From: Candidatus Mycobacterium wuenschmannii
Lineage (GTDB): Bacteria; Actinomycetota; Actinomycetes; Mycobacteriales; Mycobacteriaceae
Reading direction: 5' to 3'
Length of the DNA: 64,000 nt
Assembly: GCF_030252325.1 (NCBI RefSeq)
Contig: NZ_CP126981.1
Location: forward strand, 1,240,001 to 1,304,000
This document shows positions 9,229 through 17,266 of the stretch, piece by piece. The notes under the pieces were generated by a model, which made no database searches, was not told the DNA's origin, and saw only the letters and a program-made list of their open reading frames with translations. Position 1 is the stretch's first letter. Every line of letters begins with the position of its first letter. The position numbers and the translations under genes are program-made.

Positions 9229-10238
9229 ACCGTCAACACCGTGCGGTAGTGCGCACGGCCCTCTTCCAGCGCGGCGTAGCCCTCCGCGGCCTGCGCCAGC
9301 GGTAGCTCTTCGATCCACGCGCGCACCCCGGCCTGCACCGCGAACTGCATCGTGTCCTCGACCTCGCTTGCGGTCCCCGAGGGATGCCCAATGATGCTGA
9401 GCCCCGGCGTAATCAGTTGCATCGGGCTGATCGGCAGCGGTTCCGGCGTGACGCCGATGGTGACGAGTTCACCGAGCGGCAGCAGGCCCCCGACGGTCGC
9501 GCCCATCGCCTGGGAGGCGCCAGCGGTACCGAGCACGACGTTCACCCCGCCGAGGTCGTTCAGCGACTCGGCCACGTCGCCGTCGGTCGCGTCGATGTAG
9601 TGGTGGGCGCCCAGGGTCAGGGCATCCTCCTTCTTCGCGGTGCCGCGGTTGATCGCGACGGTCTCGAAACCCATTGCCCGGGAGAATTGAATCCCGAGAT
9701 GACCGAGGCCACCGACACCGAGAATCGCGACCCGGTCACCGGGCAGCGCCTTGGTGTGCCGCAACGCGTTGTACGTCGTGACACCTGCGCAGCCCATCGG
9801 AGCGGCCTCGGCGAAGGTGAGTTCGGTGGGGATGCGGGCCAGCGCCGTTGCCGGAACGGTCGCCGATTCGGCGTACCCGCCGGGGTAGTGCCAGCTCGGC
9901 ACCTTGCCGTTCAGGCAGTAGATGAATTGCCCCTTGCGACATTGGGCGCAGTGATTGCAGTTGCCGCCGAACCAGCCGACGGCGACTCGATCGCCGACCT
10001 CGAATTCCTCGACGCCAGGCCCGATTTCGGCGATCGTCCCAGCGATCTCGTGGCCCAGGGTCACCGGCCACTGCAGGCCCGGGAAGGCGCCGGCAACGAA
10101 GTGGGCATCGGTGCCGCAGATGCCGCAGGCCTTGACGTCGAGGCGAACTTCGCCACGACCCGGCGACGCTGTTTCAACTTCGGCGAGTTCGAGCGGCCCG
10201 CCCGCGGACTTGACGTGAACTGCTGTGTGTGACGGCAT
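9225..10238 (-). CDS. Zinc-dependent alcohol dehydrogenase (AdhA-like)
   Basis: 337 residues of the medium-chain dehydrogenase family. Catalytic zinc ligands are in CGICGTD and GHE (about 38-64); the structural zinc lobe is NCNHCAQCRKGQFIYC. The dinucleotide-binding turn is GVGGLG (about 175-180) in the Rossmann domain. Members oxidise primary alcohols to aldehydes with NAD(P). The gene follows the cyp125-like gene by 17 bp and overlaps the YceI start. A plausible role is oxidation of the terminal alcohol made by the P450, but this is inference; the group also includes cinnamyl-alcohol and formaldehyde-type enzymes. Confidence 0.9.
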   Translation of the reverse strand: MPSHTAVHVKSAGGPLELAEVETASPGRGEVRLDVKACGICGTDAHFVAGAFPGLQWPVTLGHEIAGTIAEIGPGVEEFEVGDRVAVGWFGGNCNHCAQCRKGQFIYCLNGKVPSWHYPGGYAESATVPATALARIPTELTFAEAAPMGCAGVTTYNALRHTKALPGDRVAILGVGGLGHLGIQFSRAMGFETVAINRGTAKKEDALTLGAHHYIDATDGDVAESLNDLGGVNVVLGTAGASQAMGATVGGLLPLGELVTIGVTPEPLPISPMQLITPGLSIIGHPSGTASEVEDTMQFAVQAGVRAWIEELPLAQAAEGYAALEEGRAHYRTVLTV

Positions 10239-10255
10239 GGCCTCAGCCTAGTGCG

Positions 10256-11518
10256 CTAGTGCGCCACAGGCTGTTTGGCCGAGGCGTCGCTGTGGTAGTC
10301 GACCTGCCAGTGTTTGATGCCGTTCAGCCAGCCGGATCTCAGCCGCTCGGGTGTGCCGACCGATTCCAGGTTGGGCATGACGTCGGCGATCGCGTTGAAC
10401 ATCAGGTCGATCGTCATCCGCGCCAGGTTGGCCCCGATGCAGTAGTGGGCGCCGGTGCCGCCGAAGCCGACATGCGGGTTGGGATCCCGCAGGATGTTGA
10501 AGGAGAACGGGTCCTCGAAGACTTCCTCGTCGAAATTGGCTGAGCGGTAGACCATTACGACCCGCTGGCCCTTTTTGATCTGCACGCCGGACAGCTCGTA
10601 GTCCTGCAGCGCGGTCCGCTGGAAAGACGTCACCGGGGTGGCCCATCGCACGATCTCGTCGGCGGCGGTGGCGGGACGCTCCTTCTTGTAGAACTCCCAT
10701 TGGTCCGGGAATTCGGTGAAGGCCATCATCCCCTGGGTGATGGAGTTGCGGGTGGTCTCGTTGCCGGCGACCGACAGCAGGATGACGAAGAAGCCGAACT
10801 CGTCGTCGGAGAGCTTGTGTCCGTCGACGTCGGCCTCGACCAGTTTGGTGACGATGTCCTCGCCGGGGTTCTGGGCTCGATCGGCGGCCATCTGCATGGC
10901 GTACATGATCAGGTCGACCGAAGCCGTGATCGCGTCGTTGTTCTCGAATTCCGGGTCCTGGTCGCCGACCATCTGGTTGGACCAGTGGAAGAGTTTCATC
11001 CGATCCTCTTGCGGCACACCGAGCAATCCCGCAATGGCCTGCAGCGGAAGCTCACACGACACCTGCTCGACGAAGTCGCCGGAGCCCTGTTCCGCCGCGG
11101 TTTCCACGATGCGACGGGCCCGCTCGCGCAGGTCGTCGCGGAGTTGCTCGACGGCGCGGGGGGTGAAGCCACGGGAGATGATCTTGCGTAGATGGGTGTG
11201 TTGCGGCGCGTCCATGTTGAGCAGCACGAACTTGCCCCGCTCGATCTGTTCACCGACCGTGCCGTCCTTGTAGCGGGGCAGCGCAGTTTTCTCCAGGCTG
11301 GAGAACACGTCGCTGCGTCGCGAAATCTCTTTCACATCCTTGTGTTTGGACACCACCCAGAATCCACCGTCGTCGAATCCGCCCGCGCCCATGGGCTGTT
11401 CGTTCCACCAGATCGGTGCCGTCCGCCGTAACTCGGCGAGCTCCTCGATGGGCAGGCGTTCGGCGTGGACGTCGGGATCGGTGAAATCGAATCCGGAAGG
11501 AAGATTCGGAGTCGGCAT
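10256..11518 (-). CDS. cyp125: Cytochrome P450, CYP125 family (steroid C26/C27 hydroxylase type)
   Basis: 420 residues. Very close in wording to M. tuberculosis CYP125A1 (recalled), which oxidises the terminal carbon of the cholesterol side chain: shared blocks include PPNLP-like PTPNLPSGFDFTDP, SRGFTPRAVEQL, SCELPLQAIAGLLGVPQEDR and SGWLNGIKHWQVDY. I-helix AGNETT (about 251-256), ExxR (EIVR, about 288-291) and heme Cys about 360 in GFGGTGAHYCIG are intact. ATG 11518 is preferred because AGGAG lies about 8 bases upstream; a GTG at 11527 is possible. First gene of a minus-strand operon with an alcohol dehydrogenase, YceI and an LLM oxidoreductase. It is next to this operon rather than the usual igr neighbours, so it is likely an additional CYP125 copy. 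Confidence 0.9.
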   Translation of the reverse strand: MPTPNLPSGFDFTDPDVHAERLPIEELAELRRTAPIWWNEQPMGAGGFDDGGFWVVSKHKDVKEISRRSDVFSSLEKTALPRYKDGTVGEQIERGKFVLLNMDAPQHTHLRKIISRGFTPRAVEQLRDDLRERARRIVETAAEQGSGDFVEQVSCELPLQAIAGLLGVPQEDRMKLFHWSNQMVGDQDPEFENNDAITASVDLIMYAMQMAADRAQNPGEDIVTKLVEADVDGHKLSDDEFGFFVILLSVAGNETTRNSITQGMMAFTEFPDQWEFYKKERPATAADEIVRWATPVTSFQRTALQDYELSGVQIKKGQRVVMVYRSANFDEEVFEDPFSFNILRDPNPHVGFGGTGAHYCIGANLARMTIDLMFNAIADVMPNLESVGTPERLRSGWLNGIKHWQVDYHSDASAKQPVAH

Positions 11519-11623
11519 CAGTGGCACTCCTATGAAACGGCTTGGATATGACGCGTTCTGGCTCAGTAAAGCATCGGGACAGCCGAGATGGAACGGCTCT
11601 GCGCGGATTGCCGAACGACGGAT

Positions 11624-11637
11624 TGGAACGTGTTCTC
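11624..11637. promoter_or_regulatory. Imperfect KstR-like operator between cyp125-like and DHFR-fold genes
   Basis: TGGAACGTGTTCTC fits TnnAACnnGTTnnA at all fixed positions except the last base. It lies about 106 bp upstream of the cyp125-like start and 80 bp upstream of the divergent gene at 11717. KstR is the TetR-type repressor of cholesterol catabolism; the motif is recalled from the M. tuberculosis literature. One mismatch and the distance make it a weaker candidate than the two boxes near 14.2 kb. Confidence 0.45.
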
Positions 11638-11716
11638 ACGCCGGGCCGCGATGAGTTTTGTCCCGGCGGGCAGTCTGGATCCAAAGCCGGAACAGCGACG
11701 ACGAAAGGCATCGGCC

Positions 11717-12310
11717 ATGCGCATTGTGCTCAGCGACTTCATCAGCCTCGACGGGGTGGTGCAGGCACCCGGCGGCGAAGGAGAGGACTCCGACGGCGGG
11801 TTCCGGCACGGCGGCTGGTCGATGCCCTACTTCGATCCCGAGGCGATGGGGCCCGCGGTCGGCGAGCTGATGGACGCGACGGAGGCGCTGCTGTTCGGCA
11901 GGCGTACGTGGCAGGCGATGTCCGCGGCCTGGCCGGAGCGGGCCGGCGACCCGTTCGCCGACCGGATGAACGAGATCCCGAAGTACCTGGCCTCGCGGAC
12001 GTTGGGGGAGCAAGAGCTCAACTGGCCGAACACCACCCTGTTGCCGGCCGACGATGTGATCGGCGCGGTGCGCGAATTACGCGCTCGCGACGGCGGCGTC
12101 GTGCAGGTGATGGGCAGCGCGTCACTGGCCGCGCAGCTGGTCGGCCACGACCTGGTCGACGAGTACCGGCTGATGATCGAGCCGATCCTGCTGGGCGGCG
12201 GCAAACGGGTGTTCCCCGACGACGGTGCGGCCCGCGCGCTAAAGCTCGTGTCGGCGACCACGACCGCCACCGGGGTCCTGATCTGCACGTACCGGCCCGA
12301 GGGTCGGTGA
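11717..12310 (+). CDS. Dihydrofolate reductase/RibD C-terminal-fold protein
   Basis: 197 residues. Opens MRIVLSDFISLDGVVQAPGG and contains LLFGRRTWQAM and the C-terminal EPILLGGGKRVFPDD, all typical of the RibD-C/DHFR-like family of small NADPH-dependent reductases found widely in actinobacteria. True riboflavin or folate function is unlikely, because the RibD deaminase domain is missing and such orphans are usually uncharacterised. ATG 11717 with AAAGG upstream is chosen; the frame is open to 11588 but that extension has no family signal. Confidence 0.85.
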   Translation: MRIVLSDFISLDGVVQAPGGEGEDSDGGFRHGGWSMPYFDPEAMGPAVGELMDATEALLFGRRTWQAMSAAWPERAGDPFADRMNEIPKYLASRTLGEQELNWPNTTLLPADDVIGAVRELRARDGGVVQVMGSASLAAQLVGHDLVDEYRLMIEPILLGGGKRVFPDDGAARALKLVSATTTATGVLICTYRPEGR

Positions 12311-12353
12311 AAGCCCGGTGTGGCGGGCGCGGTACTGGCTATGCTCTTGGACC

Positions 12354-12791
12354 ATGATCCGTCAAATGCTCGTCGCCGCCTCGATCACCGGCGCCGCTGT
12401 CGGCCTGACTCCCGTCGCCCTCGCCGACAACGGGCACTACGACGGCGACGTGCCGGGCATGAACTACGACGCTTCGCTGGGTGCGCCGTGCGACAACTAC
12501 GACCGGTTCATCTTCGGGCGCGGCCCCGGCGGTCAGGCCGAGGCGTGTCACTTCATCATCAACCAGTTCCCGGCGGCCCAGTCGGGCTATTGGGTCATCA
12601 CGTATCCGCTGCGCGGTGTGCAGCAGGTCGGGGCCAAGTGCGACGACCCGCGCGGGCTTTCGGCGCAGTCGCCGGACGGGCAGCCGATGATGTGCACCGA
12701 ACACGGTTGGCAGATCGGCCAATTGACCGGCGGCGGGTTCCCGAACGGGATCGGCCCAGGCTTCCCGTCCTTCACCGGGCTGAACCCCTAA
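12354..12791 (+). CDS. Secreted mycobacterial protein (Rv1891-like)
   Basis: 145 residues. The N terminus is a clear Sec signal peptide, with a hydrophobic core (LVAASITGAAVGLTPVA) ending ALA before DNGHYDG. The mature part is about 120 residues with four Cys, probably two disulfides, and a Gly/Pro-rich end. ATG 12354 is chosen as it begins the signal peptide. I recall a similar secreted protein at Rv1891 in M. tuberculosis, followed by the same small protein and nitronate monooxygenase as here. No function is known. Confidence 0.75.
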   Translation: MIRQMLVAASITGAAVGLTPVALADNGHYDGDVPGMNYDASLGAPCDNYDRFIFGRGPGGQAEACHFIINQFPAAQSGYWVITYPLRGVQQVGAKCDDPRGLSAQSPDGQPMMCTEHGWQIGQLTGGGFPNGIGPGFPSFTGLNP

Positions 12792-12811
12792 CCACCGAGC
12801 AGGAGACAGCC

Positions 12812-13024
12812 ATGGCATTCAAGCCCAAAGACGCCATCGACGCGGCGCGCGACATCGTGACCAACGCCGTCGAGCGGTCGGCGGACATCGTCGAGAACGC
12901 GGGTCACATCATCAAGGGCGATGTCGCCGGCGGTGTCGGCGACATCGTGCACAACTCGATCGACATCGCGACCTACGCCGCCGAGCGGACCAAAGAGGTC
13001 TTCACCGACGCCGCCGAGGACTAG
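12812..13024 (+). CDS. Small conserved mycobacterial protein (Rv1893-like)
   Basis: 70 residues, starting MAFKPKDAIDAARDIV. ATG 12812 has an excellent AGGAGA site 5 bases upstream. The sequence is amphipathic, with repeated IVxxAxxIV-type spacing (DIVTNAVE, DIVENAGHII, DIVHNSIDIA), suggesting one or two surface helices rather than a membrane span. It lies 20 bp after the secreted-protein gene and its stop abuts the stop of the convergent nitronate monooxygenase. It recalls Rv1893 of M. tuberculosis. Function unknown. Confidence 0.8.
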   Translation: MAFKPKDAIDAARDIVTNAVERSADIVENAGHIIKGDVAGGVGDIVHNSIDIATYAAERTKEVFTDAAED

Positions 13025-14155
13025 CTAGACCGACGCGGCGTCGTTCAGTTCGTCGAGCTTGCCGGTCGCCTCGAGGTACTCCTGCACCCAACGCTCGATG
13101 ACGGTCGCCGTCTTCTCGACCTTGGAGAACTGGCCGACGACCTGACCCACCGGGTTGAAGGCGACGTCGACGGACTCGTTGGGGTAGCGGTTGGTCGCCC
13201 GCACCGCCATCCCGGACACCATGTACTGCAACGGCATTCCGAGCGGCTTCGGGTTGTCCGGCGCCTCCCACGCCTCGGTCCAGTCGTTGCGCAGCATCCG
13301 GGCCGGCTTGCCGGTGAACGACCGGCTGCGGACGGTGTCGCGGCTGCCGGCCTTGACGTAGGCCTGCTGCTGCACCGGGGTGTTCGAGGACTCCTCGACC
13401 ATCAGCCACTGCGAGCCGGTCCACGCGCCCTGGCAGCCGAGCGCCAGCGCCGCGGCGATCTGCTGGCCGCTGCCGATACCGCCCGCCCCGAGCACGGGAA
13501 CCGGCGCGACCTCCTTGACGACCTGCGGCCACAACACAATTGAGCCCACCTCGCCGCAGTGGCCGCCGGCCTCGCCGCCCTGGGCGATGATGATGTCGAC
13601 GCCGGCGTCGGCGTGCTTCTTCGCCTGCGACGGTGACCCGCACAGCGCGGCGACCTTGAGGCCGGCGTCATGGATGTGCTTGATCATCTCGGCCGGCGGT
13701 GTGCCGAGCGCGTTCGCGATCATCTTCACCTTGGGATGCTGCAGCGCGACCTCGACCTGCGGTGTGGCCGTCGCCTCCGTCCAGCCGAGCAACTGCAGGC
13801 TGTCACCATCGCTGTCCTCGACCGGTACGCCGTGGTCGGCGAGGATCTTCTTGCCGAAGTCGAGGTGGTCCTGCGGCACCATCTTGCGCAGCGACTCGGC
13901 CAGGTCCTCGGCCGACAGGTGCGAGTCCATGCCCTCGTACTTGTTCGGGATGACAATGTCGACGCCGTAGGGGTGATCGCCGATGTTCTCGTCGATCCAC
14001 TTGAGTTCGATCTCGAGTTGCTCGGGCGTGAAGCCGACCGCTCCCAGCACGCCGAAGCCGCCGGCTTTGCTCACCGCGACCACGACGTCGCGGCAGTGTG
14101 TGAACGCGAAGATCGGAAACTCGATGCCGAGTTCGTCGCAGATGGGAGTGTGCAT
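13025..14155 (-). CDS. Nitronate monooxygenase family (NPD) flavoprotein
   Basis: 376 residues of the FMN-binding 2-nitropropane dioxygenase/nitronate monooxygenase TIM barrel. Visible marks are the start CDELGIEFPIFAFTH, AGGFGVLGAVGF, the AQGGEAGGHCGEVGS loop and PVLGAGGIGSGQQIAAAL for the phosphate site. ATG 14155 is preferred, with GAGGATC upstream; the frame is open further but without family signal. From memory the equivalent gene in M. tuberculosis is Rv1894c. Its promoter region contains a perfect KstR-type palindrome 43 bp upstream, shared in the same gap with a divergent SDR, so it may be part of the sterol-responsive set. True nitronate activity is not certain. Confidence 0.88.
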   Translation of the reverse strand: MHTPICDELGIEFPIFAFTHCRDVVVAVSKAGGFGVLGAVGFTPEQLEIELKWIDENIGDHPYGVDIVIPNKYEGMDSHLSAEDLAESLRKMVPQDHLDFGKKILADHGVPVEDSDGDSLQLLGWTEATATPQVEVALQHPKVKMIANALGTPPAEMIKHIHDAGLKVAALCGSPSQAKKHADAGVDIIIAQGGEAGGHCGEVGSIVLWPQVVKEVAPVPVLGAGGIGSGQQIAAALALGCQGAWTGSQWLMVEESSNTPVQQQAYVKAGSRDTVRSRSFTGKPARMLRNDWTEAWEAPDNPKPLGMPLQYMVSGMAVRATNRYPNESVDVAFNPVGQVVGQFSKVEKTATVIERWVQEYLEATGKLDELNDAASV

Positions 14156-14197
14156 GGGGAGATCCTCACGTGGTTGCTTACAACGGCGTAGGCGAAC

Positions 14198-14211
14198 TGG
14201 AACGTGTTCTA
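14198..14211. promoter_or_regulatory. KstR-type operator upstream of nitronate monooxygenase
   Basis: TGGAACGTGTTCTA matches the palindromic consensus TnnAACnnGTTnnA (recalled for the cholesterol repressor KstR) at every fixed position and is itself almost a full inverted repeat. It is 43 bp upstream of the minus-strand start at 14155, a good position for repression. Confidence 0.75.
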
Positions 14212-14283
14212 GTTTAGTACGGAATGCCGCGCCGAGACCAGCCGGGTGAAAGTAAGCACTTACTGCGGTCGCGGCCACAAAGG

Positions 14284-14297
14284 TGGAACAGGTTCTA
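14284..14297. promoter_or_regulatory. KstR-type operator upstream of SDR gene
   Basis: TGGAACAGGTTCTA matches TnnAACnnGTTnnA at every fixed position. It is 33 bp before the SDR start at 14331. With the box at 14198 it gives one site per divergent promoter in a 175-bp gap. Confidence 0.75.
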
Positions 14298-14330
14298 CCC
14301 GCCGAATAGCCTGCTGTAGCGTGACGCGGC

Positions 14331-15068
14331 ATGGGACGCGTGGATGGAAAAGTTGCACTGATCAGCGGCGGCGCACGGGGGATGGGCGCGGCGCATGCCC
14401 GGGCACTGGTTGCCGAGGGCGCCCAGGTGGTGATCGCCGACATCCTCGACGACGACGGCAAGAAGCTCGCCGACGAGATCGGCGAGGCCGCGCGCTACGT
14501 CCACCTCGACGTCACTCAGCCGAGCGAGTGGGAGGCCGCGGTGTCCACCGCGGTCAACGACTTCGGCAAGCTCAACGTGCTGGTCAACAACGCCGGCATC
14601 GTCGCGCTGGGCCAACTCGGCCAGTTCAACGTGGAGAAGTGGAACAAGGTCATCGACGTCAACCTCAACGGCACCTTTCACGGCATCCAGGCCGTGGTCG
14701 AGCCGATGAAAGCCGCGGGCGGTGGCTCGATCATCAACGTGTCGTCGATCGAGGGTCTGCGCGGTGCGGTGATGGTGCACCCGTACGTCGCCTCCAAGTG
14801 GGCGGTGCGTGGGCTGACCAAGTCCGCCGCGCTGGAGTTGGCGTCGCAGAAGATCCGGGTCAACTCCATCCACCCGGGGTTCATCCGCACCCCGATGACC
14901 AAGCACTTCCCGGATGACATGGTGACCGTGCCACTCGGGCGCCCCGGCGTCTCCGAGGAGGTCGCCAGCTTCGTGCTGTTCCTGGCCAGCGACGAGTCGT
15001 CCTACTCGACCGGCGCCGAGTTCGTCATGGACGGCGGCCTGGTCAACGACGTCCCGCACAAGTTCTGA
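14331..15068 (+). CDS. SDR oxidoreductase, 3-alpha/20-beta-hydroxysteroid dehydrogenase-like
   Basis: 245 residues of a classical short-chain dehydrogenase: cofactor motif GGARGMGAAHA (about 13-23), NNAG (about 85-88), catalytic Ser in NVSSIEG and YxxxK in YVASK (about 151-155). Wording such as ARYVHLDVTQPSEW, GSIINVSSIEGL and LASDESSYSTGAEFV is very near M. tuberculosis FabG3 (Rv2002), a 20-beta-hydroxysteroid dehydrogenase (from memory). A KstR-type box lies 33 bp upstream, which supports a sterol role. The upstream ribosome site is weak. Exact substrate and direction cannot be read from sequence. Confidence 0.9.
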   Translation: MGRVDGKVALISGGARGMGAAHARALVAEGAQVVIADILDDDGKKLADEIGEAARYVHLDVTQPSEWEAAVSTAVNDFGKLNVLVNNAGIVALGQLGQFNVEKWNKVIDVNLNGTFHGIQAVVEPMKAAGGGSIINVSSIEGLRGAVMVHPYVASKWAVRGLTKSAALELASQKIRVNSIHPGFIRTPMTKHFPDDMVTVPLGRPGVSEEVASFVLFLASDESSYSTGAEFVMDGGLVNDVPHKF

Positions 15069-15071
15069 GCC

Positions 15072-15938
15072 TTAGCGGCACCGCGCGATCACGGTCTCGG
15101 CGAACCGCTCGATGGCGGCGCGACAGCCGTCGCGGTCGCTCGGCTCGACACCTTCGCCCATCCACGGCGCGCACATCACGGCGGTGATGCCGAGGTCTTC
15201 GGCGCGCCGGAAGAGGTCGACCGAAGGTATCTCCAGCAGCGCCAGCATGATCTCGAAAGGCTCTGCGTCGCGGCCGTATTCGCGGCGAAGTGCGGTGATC
15301 TTCTCGACGTATCGAACGGCGTCGTCCCAGGTGTAGGCGGTCCCGACCCAGCCATCGCACAGCCGGGCGGCCCGACGCAGCGCCACCTCGGACTCGCCGC
15401 CGCACAGGATCGGGACCTTGGTCGGTGGATGCGGCTCGAGCATCAACTCGGGTACCTCGTAGTAGCGACCACTCCATGACACCCAGCCGCCCTGCCACAG
15501 CGCCCGCAGCGCCGGGATCATCTCGTCGAGACGCTTACCGCGGGTGCTGAAATCCTGCCCCAGCAAGTCGAATTCCTCGCGCATCCAGCCCGCGCCGACG
15601 GCCAACGACACCCGGCCCTCGGAGATCACCGCGGCGGTGGCCACCTGCTTGGCCACCTCGACGAGCGGCCGGGAGGGTGCGACGTAGATGGCGTTGGAGA
15701 ACCGCAGCCGCTGGGTGGTCGACGCCATCGCGCCGATCATGATCCACGAGTCCGGCCACGCCGTCTCCGGCTGCCACGGCGGCACCCCGGCCGGTGACGG
15801 GTAGGGCGACGTTAGGTTGCGCGGGTAGATCAGATGATCCGCGCAGATCACCCCGTCGTAGCCGCACTCGTCGAGCATCCGCGCGATCGCCAGCGCGTCG
15901 CTGGTCCCCATGAACGGTGTGCCAGACCAGAACTGCAT
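15072..15938 (-). CDS. LLM class F420-dependent oxidoreductase
   Basis: 288 residues of the luciferase-like barrel, starting MQFWSGTPFMGTSDALAIAR. Marks are GYDGVICADHLIYPRN, the SEGRVSLAVGAGWMREEFDLLG block and GQDFSTRGKRLDEM. ATG 15938 has AAAGG 6 bases upstream; a GTG at 15941 is also possible. The gene faces the SDR (stops 3 bp apart) and is divergent from the FadE operon start at 16105, so it may share its regulatory gap. F420 dependence is inferred from family; substrate unknown. Confidence 0.85.
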   Translation of the reverse strand: MQFWSGTPFMGTSDALAIARMLDECGYDGVICADHLIYPRNLTSPYPSPAGVPPWQPETAWPDSWIMIGAMASTTQRLRFSNAIYVAPSRPLVEVAKQVATAAVISEGRVSLAVGAGWMREEFDLLGQDFSTRGKRLDEMIPALRALWQGGWVSWSGRYYEVPELMLEPHPPTKVPILCGGESEVALRRAARLCDGWVGTAYTWDDAVRYVEKITALRREYGRDAEPFEIMLALLEIPSVDLFRRAEDLGITAVMCAPWMGEGVEPSDRDGCRAAIERFAETVIARCR

Positions 15939-15971
15939 CACGCGCCTTTCCCGTCAACGCTTGTCCGCGAA

Positions 15972-16020
15972 AGTGCAACTGCCGACACATTTCCCGGGTG
16001 GACCCGTCGCTGGTTGCACT
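15972..16020. promoter_or_regulatory. Spaced inverted repeat in the LLM/FadE divergent gap
   Basis: AGTGCAAC (15972-15979) and its exact complement GTTGCACT (16013-16020) are separated by 33 bp between two divergent genes. Could be paired half-sites of a regulator. No known operator matches, so this is a weak call. Confidence 0.3.
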
Positions 16021-16104
16021 CTCGAGGAGCTACCCGCCGACCTACGACTTTAAGTTCCTTTTCGAATTCGCGGGCGCAACCACAGCGAAGCGGCTAGTAA
16101 GAGG

Positions 16105-17262
16105 ATGGTGGATTTCGAACTGGACGAGGGGCAGACGGCCTGGCTGGCCGAGGTGCGCGCGTTCCTCGCCGACAACGTCACACCCGCACTGCGGGCCGAA
16201 CTCGCCGAGCACGGCCAAGAATTCCCGGGCGGGGAGGTCGCGGCGTTCCGTCGCGCGATCGGCGAGCGCGGCTGGTTCGGGCTGAACTGGCCGTCCGAGT
16301 ACGGCGGTCTCGGTCTCGGCGCGGTGTACCAGCACCTGCTGATGCGCGAGTTCGAGTACTGGGGTGTCCCGGGCCCGGACCTCACGGTGACGTCGGTGGC
16401 GCCAATGATCATGCGCCACGGCACCGAGCAGAACAAGCGCGAATTCCTGCCGCCGATCGCACGCGGCGAATTGATCTGCGCGGTGGGATATTCCGAACCC
16501 GAGGCGGGCACCGACCTGGCCAGCTTGCGCACCCGCGCGGTCCGCGACGGCGACGAGTGGGTGATCACCGGGTCGAAGATCTGGAACAGCGTGGCCAATC
16601 GTGCGACCCACGAATGGCTTTGTGTACGAACCGATCCCGACGCGGTGCGACACCGGGGGATCTCGGTGATCATGGTGCCGACCGATGTGCCGGGTATCGA
16701 GATCCGGCCGTTGTACGCCTGGTCGGGTTATCGCACCAACGAGGCCTTCTTCGACGAGGTGCGCGTCCCCGTCGGCAACCTGATCGGCGAGCTGAATCGC
16801 GGCTGGACCTACATCACCGGTGCGCTGGATCTCGAGCGCGGGGCGCTGACCAACGCGGGGGACCTGCGCCGCGCCCTCGACGATCTGATCGAATCGGCCG
16901 GCCCGGCGCGGCTGGCCAGTTTCCGGCGCCGGCTCGCCCAGGCCGAGGCGGACGTCGAGGCGGCCATGCTGATGGGCTACCAGGCCGCCTCGATGCTGGA
17001 CAGCGGGGTGATACCGACCGTCGAGGTCAGCGTCGAGAAGGTGTTCAGCAGCGAATTGCGCCAGCGCATAGCCGATTTGGCCATCGACATGCTCGGCCCC
17101 GACGGCTTGATGGCGTACCGCAGTCCGGGCGCGCCGGTCGGCGGCAAGTTCGAGCGGCTCTACCGGATCTCGCCGCTGATGCGCTTCGGCGGCGGCACCA
17201 ACGAAGTGTTGCGCGACGTGATCGCCCAGCGTGGCCAGGGCATGCCGTCGTACGGGCGGTGA
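16105..17262 (+). CDS. Acyl-CoA dehydrogenase (FadE), catalytic subunit of a heteromeric pair
   Basis: 385 residues. Flavin/substrate blocks: GYSEPEAGTDLASL (about 128-141), WVITGSKIWNS, and the C-terminal MRFGGGTNEV. The usual C-terminal catalytic Glu (EGT) is absent, but Glu at about 244 in LDLERGALT sits where isovaleryl-CoA-type dehydrogenases keep their base, so the subunit should be active. The next gene is a second FadE lacking a base at both places. Such pairs form alpha2-beta2 enzymes acting on steroid side-chain CoA thioesters in actinobacteria. ATG 16105 has GAGG directly adjacent; GTG 16108 is an alternative. First gene of a seven-gene operon. Confidence 0.9.
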   Translation: MVDFELDEGQTAWLAEVRAFLADNVTPALRAELAEHGQEFPGGEVAAFRRAIGERGWFGLNWPSEYGGLGLGAVYQHLLMREFEYWGVPGPDLTVTSVAPMIMRHGTEQNKREFLPPIARGELICAVGYSEPEAGTDLASLRTRAVRDGDEWVITGSKIWNSVANRATHEWLCVRTDPDAVRHRGISVIMVPTDVPGIEIRPLYAWSGYRTNEAFFDEVRVPVGNLIGELNRGWTYITGALDLERGALTNAGDLRRALDDLIESAGPARLASFRRRLAQAEADVEAAMLMGYQAASMLDSGVIPTVEVSVEKVFSSELRQRIADLAIDMLGPDGLMAYRSPGAPVGGKFERLYRISPLMRFGGGTNEVLRDVIAQRGQGMPSYGR

Positions 17263-17266
17263 CGAC

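Noticed and set aside
7834..9249. 471-codon plus-strand open frame
   Set aside because: Lies opposite the LLM oxidoreductase and YceI genes, which have clear homology and good starts.
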